Below are positions 53,749-62,415 of a DNA stretch of 64,000 nucleotides, piece by piece. Location of the stretch: assembly GCF_000378245.1 (NCBI RefSeq), contig NZ_KB899494.1, positions 124,001-188,000 of the forward strand, written 5' to 3'. The translations under genes were made by a program, and so were the position numbers. This stretch comes from Aromatoleum toluclasticum ATCC 700605. Lineage in GTDB: Bacteria; Pseudomonadota; Gammaproteobacteria; Burkholderiales; Rhodocyclaceae. The notes under the pieces were generated by a model. The model was given only the letters and a program-made list of their open reading frames with translations. It was not told the origin of the DNA and did no database searches. Every line of letters starts with the position of its first letter. Within the stretch, counting starts at the first letter, position 1.

Positions 53749-55103
53749 TGCGCCCCCTGCGACAGCATCTCATGGACCGATGACTGGTAATTTGCGTAAT
53801 CGTTAGGAAATTTTTGGTCGAGATGTGCAGCTGAATTCCGAGCCGTTTCGGCGATGGTTGCTGTGATTCCAAATTTGGAGTCGAGCCATGCGAGTCCGTA
53901 GCCTACAAGAACTGCTGCGGCAATTGCTCCAACCACCACGACGGCACCTAAAATAGCCCCACCCGTCAGGGTCAATATAACCGACGTCGCCACCGATCCA
54001 ATCCACGCGCCCAGCGCCGCCCAAGCAACATCGGTAAAAATTTTTGCACCAAGATCGAAAAAATCCCGTTTAGGCCGGCCGGTCCTGGGATTGCGCGCTT
54101 CATAATCGGAAAGCCATTCAGCTACATCTAGGCTGATGGTGAAGACCACGGCCCAACCGGCTGTGCCTTTGAAACTGCCTTTGGATGCGTCCCATGCGGC
54201 ATTGTGTGCCCCTTTCAACGTACCTGCGCCGGCACTGATGGCAACAACCTTGCTGTTGTCCGAAAGGTAGCGAGTGCCTTTCAAATACTCGCGCAGCTCG
54301 TGGTTTCCCTTGAAAATGATGTACGCCTTGTCCTTGACCTTGGTAATCAGGAACTTTTGAGTCCACAGTTCACGTATCCATGCCTTGTTGCTGTCGAGAT
54401 ACGCGATGGTCCCCGTGATCTGCGCCCACAGCCAGTTGCGGGTCATCAGTTTGCTTGTGTCGATGGCAGTTTCCTCGCCACCTTTCTTGAAGAAATCGGC
54501 GAGATCTTCCGGTAACGATCCAAGGCCCCGCCTGACCTCCAATACATGCATGGTCTCTGTCGATTCGGGGGCTCTGCGGATTGTTCCCGAATTGGGGGTG
54601 GCGGAATCGACTACCACAATCATAGGTGCCGGCTTCGCTTTCGGGTCCGATCCATAGCGGAAGGCATCGAATGCGTTCGGTTCAAACCGGCCCACGACCT
54701 CGTCGCCTCGCTTCACAAGCAACACACCGTTGAATTCGCGTCCGACCCAGAGATGTAGTTGCTCACCATCCTGGAACTGGATTTTCTGTTTCAGTCGGGC
54801 TTCAATCAGTTTCTTGTCCCGGGCATTATAGAAGTCGCGTTGGGAAAGGATCGATTCGTGCGGACGTCCGGCCGATGCCGCTCTCAAGACCGGGTTCGGC
54901 TCGCTCTCAACGGTATACGTCGAGCCCGCCTTCATCTTGAACTGCAGGATGATGTCTCTGTGTTTTCGCAGGATCACCTCGACCTTATCGTTTGACCGCC
55001 AGCAGCGAACGGCCTCGCCGGGCAGGTCAATACAGACGCGCTGGTACGCAGTTTCAGGTGCCGCTTGACGTTTGGATGGTTCCGCAAGCATCTTCATCTT
55101 CAT
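53745..55103 (-). CDS. Putative VgrG-linked type VI effector with C-terminal membrane segments
   Basis: A 452-residue protein encoded 3 bases after vgrG. The first 340 residues are soluble with no motif I can name (no PAAR, no MIX pattern, no lipase GxSxG in context). Residues 356-406 hold two long Ala/Gly/Val-rich hydrophobic segments (TDVAWAALGAWIGSVATSVI; GGAILGAVVVVGAIAAAVL), a pattern seen in colicin-like or other membrane-inserting toxins. No signal peptide. Its place between vgrG and multi-pass membrane proteins suggests a cargo effector acting on target membranes. Function is inferred. Confidence 0.65.
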   Translation of the reverse strand: MKMKMLAEPSKRQAAPETAYQRVCIDLPGEAVRCWRSNDKVEVILRKHRDIILQFKMKAGSTYTVESEPNPVLRAASAGRPHESILSQRDFYNARDKKLIEARLKQKIQFQDGEQLHLWVGREFNGVLLVKRGDEVVGRFEPNAFDAFRYGSDPKAKPAPMIVVVDSATPNSGTIRRAPESTETMHVLEVRRGLGSLPEDLADFFKKGGEETAIDTSKLMTRNWLWAQITGTIAYLDSNKAWIRELWTQKFLITKVKDKAYIIFKGNHELREYLKGTRYLSDNSKVVAISAGAGTLKGAHNAAWDASKGSFKGTAGWAVVFTISLDVAEWLSDYEARNPRTGRPKRDFFDLGAKIFTDVAWAALGAWIGSVATSVILTLTGGAILGAVVVVGAIAAAVLVGYGLAWLDSKFGITATIAETARNSAAHLDQKFPNDYANYQSSVHEMLSQGAQ

Positions 55104-55106
55104 TCC

Positions 55107-58019
55107 TTACGTGCGACGACGCGGTTGGCGTCCAATAACAGGCCCTAGCGGCACGTTCCTAAGAATTGTCTTGCCGGTGGCGTCCAAAGTCGCTGCTTTG
55201 CTAGACCCGTCGTTGAAGGACAAGGCAATGTGTTCTCCTGCGGCGGGCTGGCCATCAGCATCGAGATAACGAATCTCCATGTCGCGCTTGAGGCGCAGTT
55301 CGTCGACCTTGGCAGCATGTTCGGCGGTTTCAATGCTCGCTGGTCCGGTAAAAACTTTCTGCGAGGCTTTGAGCTTGACTGCGCTGGGCGCATGCAACTG
55401 GATGTTGCCGCCCTCGATCCTGAGATACGCCCCCTGCGCGGTGGCGAGAATGTGCTTCTTCGCGCTGGCGGACAGCGCGGCGGTGGTGCTTGCGATGGTC
55501 ATCTTCTTGTCGGCGGCGGCGCTGAGCTTGCCGCTCTGGCTTTGCACGCTGACCTGCCCGCTGGCAGCATGCAGGTGGATGCCGGTTTCGGTGTTGGGTT
55601 TCTGCCCGCCTGGGGCCTTGCCGATGGTGAAGAGGGCGAGGCCATGCGCGATCGCCATGGCGTGATTGCCCTGGCTGACGAGCTGGGTGTCGCCCGACGC
55701 GGTGACGAGGTTCTGCCCGGTGGCGAGGATGAGGTCTTGCGGGGTGAGCTGGGCGATGCCGGCGGGGGCGCTGTACTGGATGCGGGGGGCGGACCACGCG
55801 GGGACGGTGCCGGTGCCGCCGCCGGCGGCGAGGAAGCTGCCGCGGCTCGCAGCGGCGTCGGTGCCTTGACGTTCGGTGGTGCTGCGCAGGACCTCGAGGG
55901 CGTGGTCGAGTGACGTGGTGGCGGGCAGGCTGTCCGGGGCGTCGTCGGCGCTCAGGCCCGCGTGGTGTTTGTGGGCGGTCGCGGCGAGGCCGTGGACGAG
56001 GTCGCGGGCTTCGTCCGTGCCATCGATCGCCTCGCGGCTGTCGAGATGCGGGCCGCGTGCGTCGAGGCGGGCGTCGGCGCTGACGAGCAGTCCGCTGCCG
56101 GCGCGGGTGGCGAGCGCGGCGCGGGTGGCGAGTTCGGCGCCGTGTCCGCGGTTGGCCTCGCGCGCGTTGCCGGTTTGCTGCTTGAGGTGGCCCAGTTGCA
56201 GGCGGGTGTCGTGGGCCGTGGTGGAGAGTTCGATGCGTGCTTCGTTCGCGGTGTCGTCGAACACCAGCTGGTTGTAGCCGCCTTGGCCGCTGCGGCTGGC
56301 GGCGAGTTCCTGCGTCTTGATGCCGGAGAGGCTGGCGCGGTGGGTGTGGGCGGGGTCCGACTGGCCGGCGAACCAGGCCGGTGCGTTGGCGGTGGCGCGC
56401 TGGGTGCCGCCGGCGAGGCGGTTGCCCGCGGCGTCGGGGTTGCCCTCGCCGTTGTAGAGGGTGCCGATGACGACGGGGCGGTCGATGTTGCCGTGCTGGA
56501 AGGCGACCAGCACTTCCTGGCCGGGACGCGGGACGAAGTGGCCGCCCCAGTCGGCCCCGGCCATCGGCGAGAGCACACGCAGCCACACGCCGCGGCTCGA
56601 GTCGGCGGGGGCGTTGTCGCTGCCGCTCGGGTGCGTCTGGCGGCCGGCCGAGCGTTCGCCGCGCTGCCAGTGGAATTGCACACGCACGCGCTGGTCGCGG
56701 TCGGTGTGGGTCGGGGCGGGCTCGCCGGCGCCGGCGCAGTCGCCGACGACGATGGCGGTGGTGGGGCCGTGGGCGGTGGGGCGCGGGTGGATGGCGCGGC
56801 CGTGGCCGTCGCGCAGCATCGGACGCCAGGGGACGGCGGCGGGGATGCAGCGGATGTGGCTGCGGTAGAAGTCGGCTGTGCCGCCTTCCGGCGAGGTGCC
56901 CGCTGCGCTTGCCGGCAGCGTCGCGAGGTTGTTGCGCGCGCGGTGGGTGACGGCGGTGATCAGGAAGCGGCGCTGCACGCTGTCCGTGCCGGCATGGCGC
57001 GGGTGGTCGGCGAGTTCGAAGATGGTGCCGGGGGCGGCGCTGCGTGCGGTACCTTCGCCGCTCATCTGCCGCATGCGTGCGTCGATGGCTTCGCGCTGGC
57101 CGCGGATCATGCGTTCGCCGTCCGCCGCGGTCTGCCAGGCGTAGGGGCCGGGGTCGTCGGTGGCGACGGTCGTGGCCGCTGCGTCGCGATGGGCGCTGTC
57201 GGCAGCCTGGGGGCGCGTGGCGAGGCTGCGGTAGTCCCAGCTCGCGGCCCGGGTGGAGGCGGTGTCGACGCGGGCGGTGGCGGTCCAGCGGTCGATGCTG
57301 TCTTCGGCGAGCGTCGCGCCGGCCTGGGTGAAACGGATGCGCGGCTGCGGGGTGTCGCGGAAGGCAGCGTTGTGGTCGGCGATGACGAGCGTGTGGGCGC
57401 CGAGCGCGGGGCCGCTGTCGGACTGGTGTTCGAACCAGCAGAAGAGGCCTTCCTCGGCGAGCAGGCGTCGGAGGAAGGCGAGATCGCTCTCGCGGTACTG
57501 GGCGGTCATGCCACGGCGTGGGTAGACGGCGGGATCGGCGAGTTGCCAGCGCCAGGCGGGGGCGAGCCGGCCCTTGCCCTGCCAGTCGCCCAGCAACTCG
57601 TCGACGATTTCGACGACGCTCATGTCCTGGAAGAGGTAGCTGTCGCGCGTGTGGCCGAGGAAGCTCAGCCACGGTTCGATGGTCAGCCGGTAGCGCGCGA
57701 AGCCTCCGTCGGCGCCGAGCCGGTCGGCATGGGTGACGTGGCCGTGGAAGGGGCGGAGCACGGTGCGCGAGGCCGCGGTGACGAGATCGACGCGGGCGGG
57801 CTGCCCGAGCAGGGCGGCGAGCGGCAGGTGGGCGTCTGCGCTCAGGGCGGTGAGCTCGATGCGGAAGCCGGCATGTTCGGCGAGCGGGCCGAGCGCCTCG
57901 TCGATGGTGGCGGTTTCGGCGAGCAGCACGTCGGGGCCGAGCGGCGTCGTCAGGGTGAGCAGGCGTGCGCTCTGACGCCAGCCGGCGCTGCCGGCGATGA
58001 AGTCGGGAATGCTGTGCAT
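55107..58019 (-). CDS. vgrG: Type VI secretion tip protein VgrG with C-terminal extension
   Basis: From the ATG at 58019 the product is 970 residues; an open frame upstream to 58274 has no VgrG character. The gp27-like region (about 1-350; LFQDMSVVEIVDELLGDW; YRESDLAFLRRLLAEEGLFCWFEH) is followed by the gp5-like OB/needle region (about 430-540; VGDCAGAGEPAPTHTDRDQRV, WLRVLSPMAGADWGG, FVPRPGQEVLVAF), a DUF2345 beta-helix region (about 700-890), and a final 60-residue domain (MEIRYLDADGQPAAGEHIALS) resembling transthyretin-like adaptor folds. It forms the puncturing tip of the type VI apparatus and carries the effector encoded next. No structural tss genes are in the window. Confidence 0.93.
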   Translation of the reverse strand: MHSIPDFIAGSAGWRQSARLLTLTTPLGPDVLLAETATIDEALGPLAEHAGFRIELTALSADAHLPLAALLGQPARVDLVTAASRTVLRPFHGHVTHADRLGADGGFARYRLTIEPWLSFLGHTRDSYLFQDMSVVEIVDELLGDWQGKGRLAPAWRWQLADPAVYPRRGMTAQYRESDLAFLRRLLAEEGLFCWFEHQSDSGPALGAHTLVIADHNAAFRDTPQPRIRFTQAGATLAEDSIDRWTATARVDTASTRAASWDYRSLATRPQAADSAHRDAAATTVATDDPGPYAWQTAADGERMIRGQREAIDARMRQMSGEGTARSAAPGTIFELADHPRHAGTDSVQRRFLITAVTHRARNNLATLPASAAGTSPEGGTADFYRSHIRCIPAAVPWRPMLRDGHGRAIHPRPTAHGPTTAIVVGDCAGAGEPAPTHTDRDQRVRVQFHWQRGERSAGRQTHPSGSDNAPADSSRGVWLRVLSPMAGADWGGHFVPRPGQEVLVAFQHGNIDRPVVIGTLYNGEGNPDAAGNRLAGGTQRATANAPAWFAGQSDPAHTHRASLSGIKTQELAASRSGQGGYNQLVFDDTANEARIELSTTAHDTRLQLGHLKQQTGNAREANRGHGAELATRAALATRAGSGLLVSADARLDARGPHLDSREAIDGTDEARDLVHGLAATAHKHHAGLSADDAPDSLPATTSLDHALEVLRSTTERQGTDAAASRGSFLAAGGGTGTVPAWSAPRIQYSAPAGIAQLTPQDLILATGQNLVTASGDTQLVSQGNHAMAIAHGLALFTIGKAPGGQKPNTETGIHLHAASGQVSVQSQSGKLSAAADKKMTIASTTAALSASAKKHILATAQGAYLRIEGGNIQLHAPSAVKLKASQKVFTGPASIETAEHAAKVDELRLKRDMEIRYLDADGQPAAGEHIALSFNDGSSKAATLDATGKTILRNVPLGPVIGRQPRRRT

Positions 58020-58125
58020 ATGGAGGTCGGGACGCGCGCCCCCGTGAACAGGGCAGCGTCGCCGCTTGCGCTTGATTGCCGGAAAGCCCGTCAGCATATC
58101 CGAAAAACATGGCAACGGGATTTTC

Positions 58126-58141
58126 CTGAAGCCGCTCCCAC
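58126..58141. repeat. Solo REP-like half-copy between vgrG and potF
   Basis: CTGAAGCCGCTCCCAC repeats 16 bases of the right arm of the element at 12805-12829. Only one arm is present. It lies in the 290-base divergent gap (58020-58309) between vgrG and potF, which also holds promoters for both; TTGCGT (58246) and TATGCA (58268) are a weak candidate pair for potF. Confidence 0.7.
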
Positions 58142-58309
58142 GGGTTCGCACGGACCGCGCAATACGGGGTCGAAGTTCATGGCGTTTGCCTGCTGCGCAC
58201 GCACGCGGCAGTCGGGCGCGGGACGGTGGCGCGCTGCGCAAAATGTTGCGTACATTTTTCCGGCGCCTATGCACAATGGCGGCAGGTGAGACGTGGTGCG
58301 AGGAATGCG

Positions 58310-59413
58310 ATGCGACTGCACGGGTTTCTGGCGGTGGTACTCGGCCTTTTGGGGATTGGTTTCGATGTGTCCGGGGCGGGCGCGGCGGATACGAATGCGC
58401 TCAACGTCTATAACTGGAACGACTACATCGCGCGCGACACGATCCCGGCCTTCGAGAAGGCGACCGGCATCGCGGTGAAGTACGACCTGTACGACAGCAA
58501 CGCGACGCTGCAGGGCAAGCTGCTGACCGGTGCGAGCGGTTATGACGTCGTCTATCCGAGCGTCGAGTATGCGGGGCGGCAGATCCAGGCGGGCATCTTC
58601 CAGCCGCTCGACAAGGCGCGCCTGTCGAATCTCGCCAACCTCGATCCGGTGATCCTCAAGGCGGTCGAGCGTGCGGACCCGGGCAACCGTTTCGTCGTGC
58701 CCTACATGTGGTTCACGACGGGGGTCGCGATCAACGTCGATAAGGTCGAAAAGGCGCTGGACGGCAAGCTGCCGGACAACGCGTGGGATCTGCTCTTCGA
58801 CCCCGCCGTGACCGCGCGCCTGAAGGGCTGCGGCATCGCGCTGATGGATGAGGCGAGCGACGTGATTCCGGCGGCGATGCTCTACGCGGGCGCCGACACC
58901 GCGAAGATGGATCCCGCCGACATCCGCGCCGCGGTCGAGCGCATCCGCCCGGTACGGGGCGACATCCGCGTGTTCAACTCGTCGCCGATCGACCAGATGG
59001 CCAAGGGCAGCCTGTGCGTGGCGATGATGTTCTCGGGCGATGCGCTGATCGCCGCGCGGCGGGCGGCCGAATCGCACACGGGCGCGAACGTGCGCTACCT
59101 GATCCCGAAAGTGGGGGCGATGATGTCGGTGGACGTGATGGCGATTCCGCGCGATGCGCCGCACGTCGCCAACGCGCACGCCTGGATCAACGCGATGCTC
59201 GATCCGCGGGTCGTCGCGCGGATCTCCAACGAAACCTACTACCTCAGCGCGAACAAGGCGGCGCTGCCGCTCACTGCGGCGGAAATCACCGGCAATCCGG
59301 CGATCAACGTGCCCGAGGCGCTGAAGCTGCGCCTGCACGCGAAGCCGGTGCTGACGAAGGAGGTTCAGCGCGAGCTCACGCAGGCGCTGAACCGTTTCAA
59401 GACGGCAAAGTAG
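58310..59413 (+). CDS. potF: Putrescine/polyamine ABC transporter substrate-binding protein
   Basis: From the ATG at 58310 (AGGAA upstream) the product is 367 residues, as in E. coli PotF (370). A signal peptide (about 1-26) precedes the binding-protein fold with LNVYNWNDYIARDTIPAFEK (about 31-50), YDVVYPSVEYAGRQI, VPYMWFTTGVAINVDKV and a terminal ALNRFKTAK. The tryptophan and acidic residues lining polyamine sites in PotF/PotD are plausibly in place. It delivers polyamines to the PotGHI permease, whose genes follow in one operon. Confidence 0.93.
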   Translation: MRLHGFLAVVLGLLGIGFDVSGAGAADTNALNVYNWNDYIARDTIPAFEKATGIAVKYDLYDSNATLQGKLLTGASGYDVVYPSVEYAGRQIQAGIFQPLDKARLSNLANLDPVILKAVERADPGNRFVVPYMWFTTGVAINVDKVEKALDGKLPDNAWDLLFDPAVTARLKGCGIALMDEASDVIPAAMLYAGADTAKMDPADIRAAVERIRPVRGDIRVFNSSPIDQMAKGSLCVAMMFSGDALIAARRAAESHTGANVRYLIPKVGAMMSVDVMAIPRDAPHVANAHAWINAMLDPRVVARISNETYYLSANKAALPLTAAEITGNPAINVPEALKLRLHAKPVLTKEVQRELTQALNRFKTAK

Positions 59414-59436
59414 CGCGGCCGGGCCGGGAGGCGGTC

Positions 59437-60570
59437 GTGGATCAGGCAGGCGAAAAGGGGGCGGCAAACCGGCGGGCCTACCTGCGCATCGAGGGCGTGA
59501 CGAAGCGCTTCGACGACACGCTGGCGGTGGATGAGGTGTCGCTGGAGATCGGCGAGCGCGAGATCTTCGCGCTGCTGGGCAGCTCGGGCTGCGGCAAGAC
59601 CACGCTGCTGCGCATGCTGGCGGGGTTGGAGACGCCTGATGCGGGGCGCATCGTGCTTGACGGCGAAAACCTCGCCGAGGTGCCCGCGCACCGGCGCCCG
59701 ACCAACATGATGTTCCAGTCCTACGCGCTCTTCCCGCACATGACGGTCGAGGCCAACGTCGCGTTCGGGCTGTGGCAGGAGCGGCCGCGGCTGACGCGCG
59801 CCGAGGTCGAGGCGCGTGTCGCCGAGATGCTGGATCTGGTGCAGATGCAACGCTATGCGCGGCGCAAGCCGCACGAGCTCTCGGGCGGGCAGCAGCAGCG
59901 CGTCGCGCTCGCGCGCAGCCTCGCGAAGGAGCCCAAGCTGCTGCTGCTCGACGAACCGCTCGCCGCGCTGGACAAGAAGATCCGCCAGCGCACGCAGCTG
60001 GAACTGGTGAACCTGATCGAGCGCGTCGGCGTCACCTGCATCCTCGTCACGCACGATCAGGAAGAGGCGATGACGATGGCCGGGCGCATCGGTGTAATGA
60101 ACGAGGGGCGGTTGCTGCAGGTCGGCACGCCGGGCGAGATCTACGAGACCCCCGACTGCCGCTTTACGGCCGAATTCATCGGCGAAGCGAACCTGTTCCA
60201 CGGGCGCGTCGCCGACGGGGCGCTCGCGGGCGCGGACTTTCCCGCGGCAATCGTGCTGCCGCCGGAGGCGGGATTGGCCGAGGGGGACGAGGCCTGGGTG
60301 TCGGTGCGCCCCGAGCGCGTGAGCCTGAGCCGCGCCGGTGCCGCATCCGCTGGCGTATCCGAGCCTGCCGACTGCAACGCCGCGACCGGCGAGGTCGCCG
60401 ACATTGCCTACCTCGGCAGCCATTCCGTGTATCACGTGCGGCTTGCGAACGGCCGCATCGTGATCGCGAGCGTGCCCTCCGTGCATTGGGGCGATGCGCC
60501 GCCGCCGACCTGGGGCGACGTGTTGCGGGTCGCGTGGTTCGCGCCCGACGGCGTGGTGCTGACGCGATGA
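59437..60570 (+). CDS. potG: Polyamine ABC transporter ATPase
   Basis: The start is GTG at 59437, 6 bases after GGGAGG, giving 377 residues as in PotG. Walker A is GSSGCGKT (48-55), the signature LSGGQQQRVALARSLAKEP (about 148-166), Walker B LLLLDEPLAALD and the switch histidine in LVTHDQEEAMTM, followed by a C-terminal TOBE domain (about 290-377). It powers import through PotH and PotI. The 3' end overlaps potH by 4 bases. Confidence 0.94.
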   Translation: MDQAGEKGAANRRAYLRIEGVTKRFDDTLAVDEVSLEIGEREIFALLGSSGCGKTTLLRMLAGLETPDAGRIVLDGENLAEVPAHRRPTNMMFQSYALFPHMTVEANVAFGLWQERPRLTRAEVEARVAEMLDLVQMQRYARRKPHELSGGQQQRVALARSLAKEPKLLLLDEPLAALDKKIRQRTQLELVNLIERVGVTCILVTHDQEEAMTMAGRIGVMNEGRLLQVGTPGEIYETPDCRFTAEFIGEANLFHGRVADGALAGADFPAAIVLPPEAGLAEGDEAWVSVRPERVSLSRAGAASAGVSEPADCNAATGEVADIAYLGSHSVYHVRLANGRIVIASVPSVHWGDAPPPTWGDVLRVAWFAPDGVVLTR

Positions 60571-61529
60571 GACGGCAGCACTTCTTCCTCGCACGCGGCC
60601 GCTTCTGGGTGGGGATGCTGCCCTGGGCGTGGATGCTGCTGTTCTTCGCGCTGCCTTTCGCGCTGATCCTCAAGGTCAGCCTGTCCACGCCCGAACTCGC
60701 GATCCCGCCCTACCTGCCGCCCTTCGTCATGGAGCCGGGCGACGTGTTGCCCCATCTGCGCCCGGATTTCGCGAGCTACCGCCGCCTGCACGACGAGCTG
60801 CTCGCGCTCGGCACGCCGGGCGCGGACCTGCAGTACCTCGCCGCATGGGGCAATTCCCTGCTGCTCGCGGCGCTCACGACGCTGCTGTGCCTGCTGATCG
60901 GCTATCCCTTCGCCTACCACATCGCCCGCTCACGCGAGGCCGCGCGCAACACGCTGCTGATGCTGGTGATGCTGCCGTTCTGGACCTCGTTCCTGCTGCG
61001 CGTGTATGCGTGGATGGTGCTGCTCGACAGCAGCGAGCTCGGACTCATCAACCGGGTGCTGCTCGCGGCGGGCCTCGTCGATGCGCCGCTGCAGCTCCTC
61101 TACAACCAGGGCGCGGTGCTGGTCGGCATGGTCTACAGCTATCTGCCCTTCATGGTACTGCCGCTCTACGCGAACCTCGTGAAGCTGGACCCGCAGCTGC
61201 TCGAGGCGGCGGCGGACCTCGGTGCGCGGCCGTGGACGACCTTCCTGCGCGTGACCCTGCCGCTGTCGCGGCGCGGCATCGTCGCCGGGTCGATGCTGGT
61301 GTTCATCCCGGCGGTGGGTGAGTTCGTGATCCCGGATCTGCTCGGGGGCGGCGACGTGCTGATGATAGGGCGCAAGATCTGGGAGGATTTCGGCCCCAAC
61401 CAGGACTGGCCGATGGCGGCGGCGGTCGCCGTGACGATGGTGCTGGTGCTGATCGCGCCCATCGTGCTGCTGCACCGGCATGGCCGCGCCGATGGTCGCA
61501 CCGATGGCCGCAGCGGGGAGGCCGGATGA
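60567..61529 (+). CDS. potH: Polyamine ABC transporter permease PotH
   Basis: A 320-residue permease from the ATG overlapping the potG stop. Six membrane segments and the EAA loop motif (EAAADLGARPWTTFLRVTLP, about 214-233) are present, along with the large first periplasmic loop (about 40-90) usual in PotH. The C-terminus is a short Arg/Asp/Gly-rich tail (RADGRTDGRSGEAG). It pairs with PotI to form the channel. Overlaps potI by 4 bases. Confidence 0.93.
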   Translation: MRRQHFFLARGRFWVGMLPWAWMLLFFALPFALILKVSLSTPELAIPPYLPPFVMEPGDVLPHLRPDFASYRRLHDELLALGTPGADLQYLAAWGNSLLLAALTTLLCLLIGYPFAYHIARSREAARNTLLMLVMLPFWTSFLLRVYAWMVLLDSSELGLINRVLLAAGLVDAPLQLLYNQGAVLVGMVYSYLPFMVLPLYANLVKLDPQLLEAAADLGARPWTTFLRVTLPLSRRGIVAGSMLVFIPAVGEFVIPDLLGGGDVLMIGRKIWEDFGPNQDWPMAAAVAVTMVLVLIAPIVLLHRHGRADGRTDGRSGEAG

Positions 61530-62410
61530 TGAGCGCGCGCGTCCGTCCCGGCGCGACAGTCTGGCTGCTGGCGGTGTACGCCTTCCTGTACGTGCCCATC
61601 CTGTGCCTGATTGCGTTCTCCTTCACCGCGGGCGAGATCACGACGCAGTTCGACGGCTTCTCGCTGCGCTGGTATGGAGAGCTGCTGCGCGACGACGAAT
61701 TGGTCGACGCGGTGCTGCTGTCGCTGCGCGTCGGCGCGTTCGCGGCGACCGCGGCGGTCGTCGTCGGCAGCGCGGCGGCCTTCGTGCTCGCTCGCTTCGG
61801 GCGCTACCCGGGCAGCGCCGCCTTCGCCGGCATGACGACGGCACCGATGGTGATGCCCGAGGTCGTGATCGGGCTGTCGCTGGTGCTGCTGTTCACGCAT
61901 CCGCTATTCACCTTCCTCGGCGGGCGCGGCGTCGCGGCGATCTGGGCCGCGCACACGACCTTGTGCACGGCCTACGTGACGGTGCTCGTGCAGTCGCGCC
62001 TGCGCGAAATGGACCGTTCGCTGGAGGAGGCCGCGCTCGATCTCGGCTGCCCGCCGTTCAAGGTCTTCTTCGTGATTACCGTGCCGGTGATTGCGCCGGC
62101 GCTGGTGGCCGGGTGGCTGCTCGCCTTCACGCTGTCGATGGACGACTTCGTGCTCGCGGCGATGCTGTCCGATCCGGGCAGCACGACCCTGCCCGTGCTC
62201 GTGTTCGCGCGCCTGCACCACGGTCTCAAGCCCGAGATCAACGCGCTCGCGACGGTCATCGTCGCGCTCGTATCGCTGGCGGTCGTCGTCGCCAACCGCG
62301 CGATGCTGTCGGCGCAGCGGAAACGTGCGGCGGCGCTGCGTCATGCGGCGGGAATTTCACCGACGGGCGTGCCAAACGTTACACTTGGGAGTCCCGACAT
62401 TCGGAGGTGA
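61526..62410 (+). CDS. potI: Polyamine ABC transporter permease PotI
   Basis: A 294-residue permease with six membrane segments and the EAA motif EEAALDLGCPPFKVFFVITV (about 171-190). Family phrases FSLRWYGELLRDDELVDA near 45-62, MTTAPMVMPEVVIGLSLVLLF near 103-123 and FTLSMDDFVLAAMLS near 207-221 are typical of PotI/PotC. It starts with ATGATG overlapping the potH stop. Last gene of potFGHI; the following ABC exporter gene begins within a few bases. Confidence 0.94.
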   Translation: MMSARVRPGATVWLLAVYAFLYVPILCLIAFSFTAGEITTQFDGFSLRWYGELLRDDELVDAVLLSLRVGAFAATAAVVVGSAAAFVLARFGRYPGSAAFAGMTTAPMVMPEVVIGLSLVLLFTHPLFTFLGGRGVAAIWAAHTTLCTAYVTVLVQSRLREMDRSLEEAALDLGCPPFKVFFVITVPVIAPALVAGWLLAFTLSMDDFVLAAMLSDPGSTTLPVLVFARLHHGLKPEINALATVIVALVSLAVVVANRAMLSAQRKRAAALRHAAGISPTGVPNVTLGSPDIRR

Positions 62411-62415
62411 GAGGA

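Noticed and set aside
55107-58019. Reading vgrG as a phage tail spike of a prophage
   Set aside because: VgrG resembles phage gp27/gp5 by origin, but no other phage genes are nearby, and the DUF2345 region plus the effector-type neighbours fit type VI secretion.
55962-58289. A 775-codon open frame antisense to vgrG
   Set aside because: Gly/Val/Ala-rich mirror reading; vgrG domains are clear on the minus strand.
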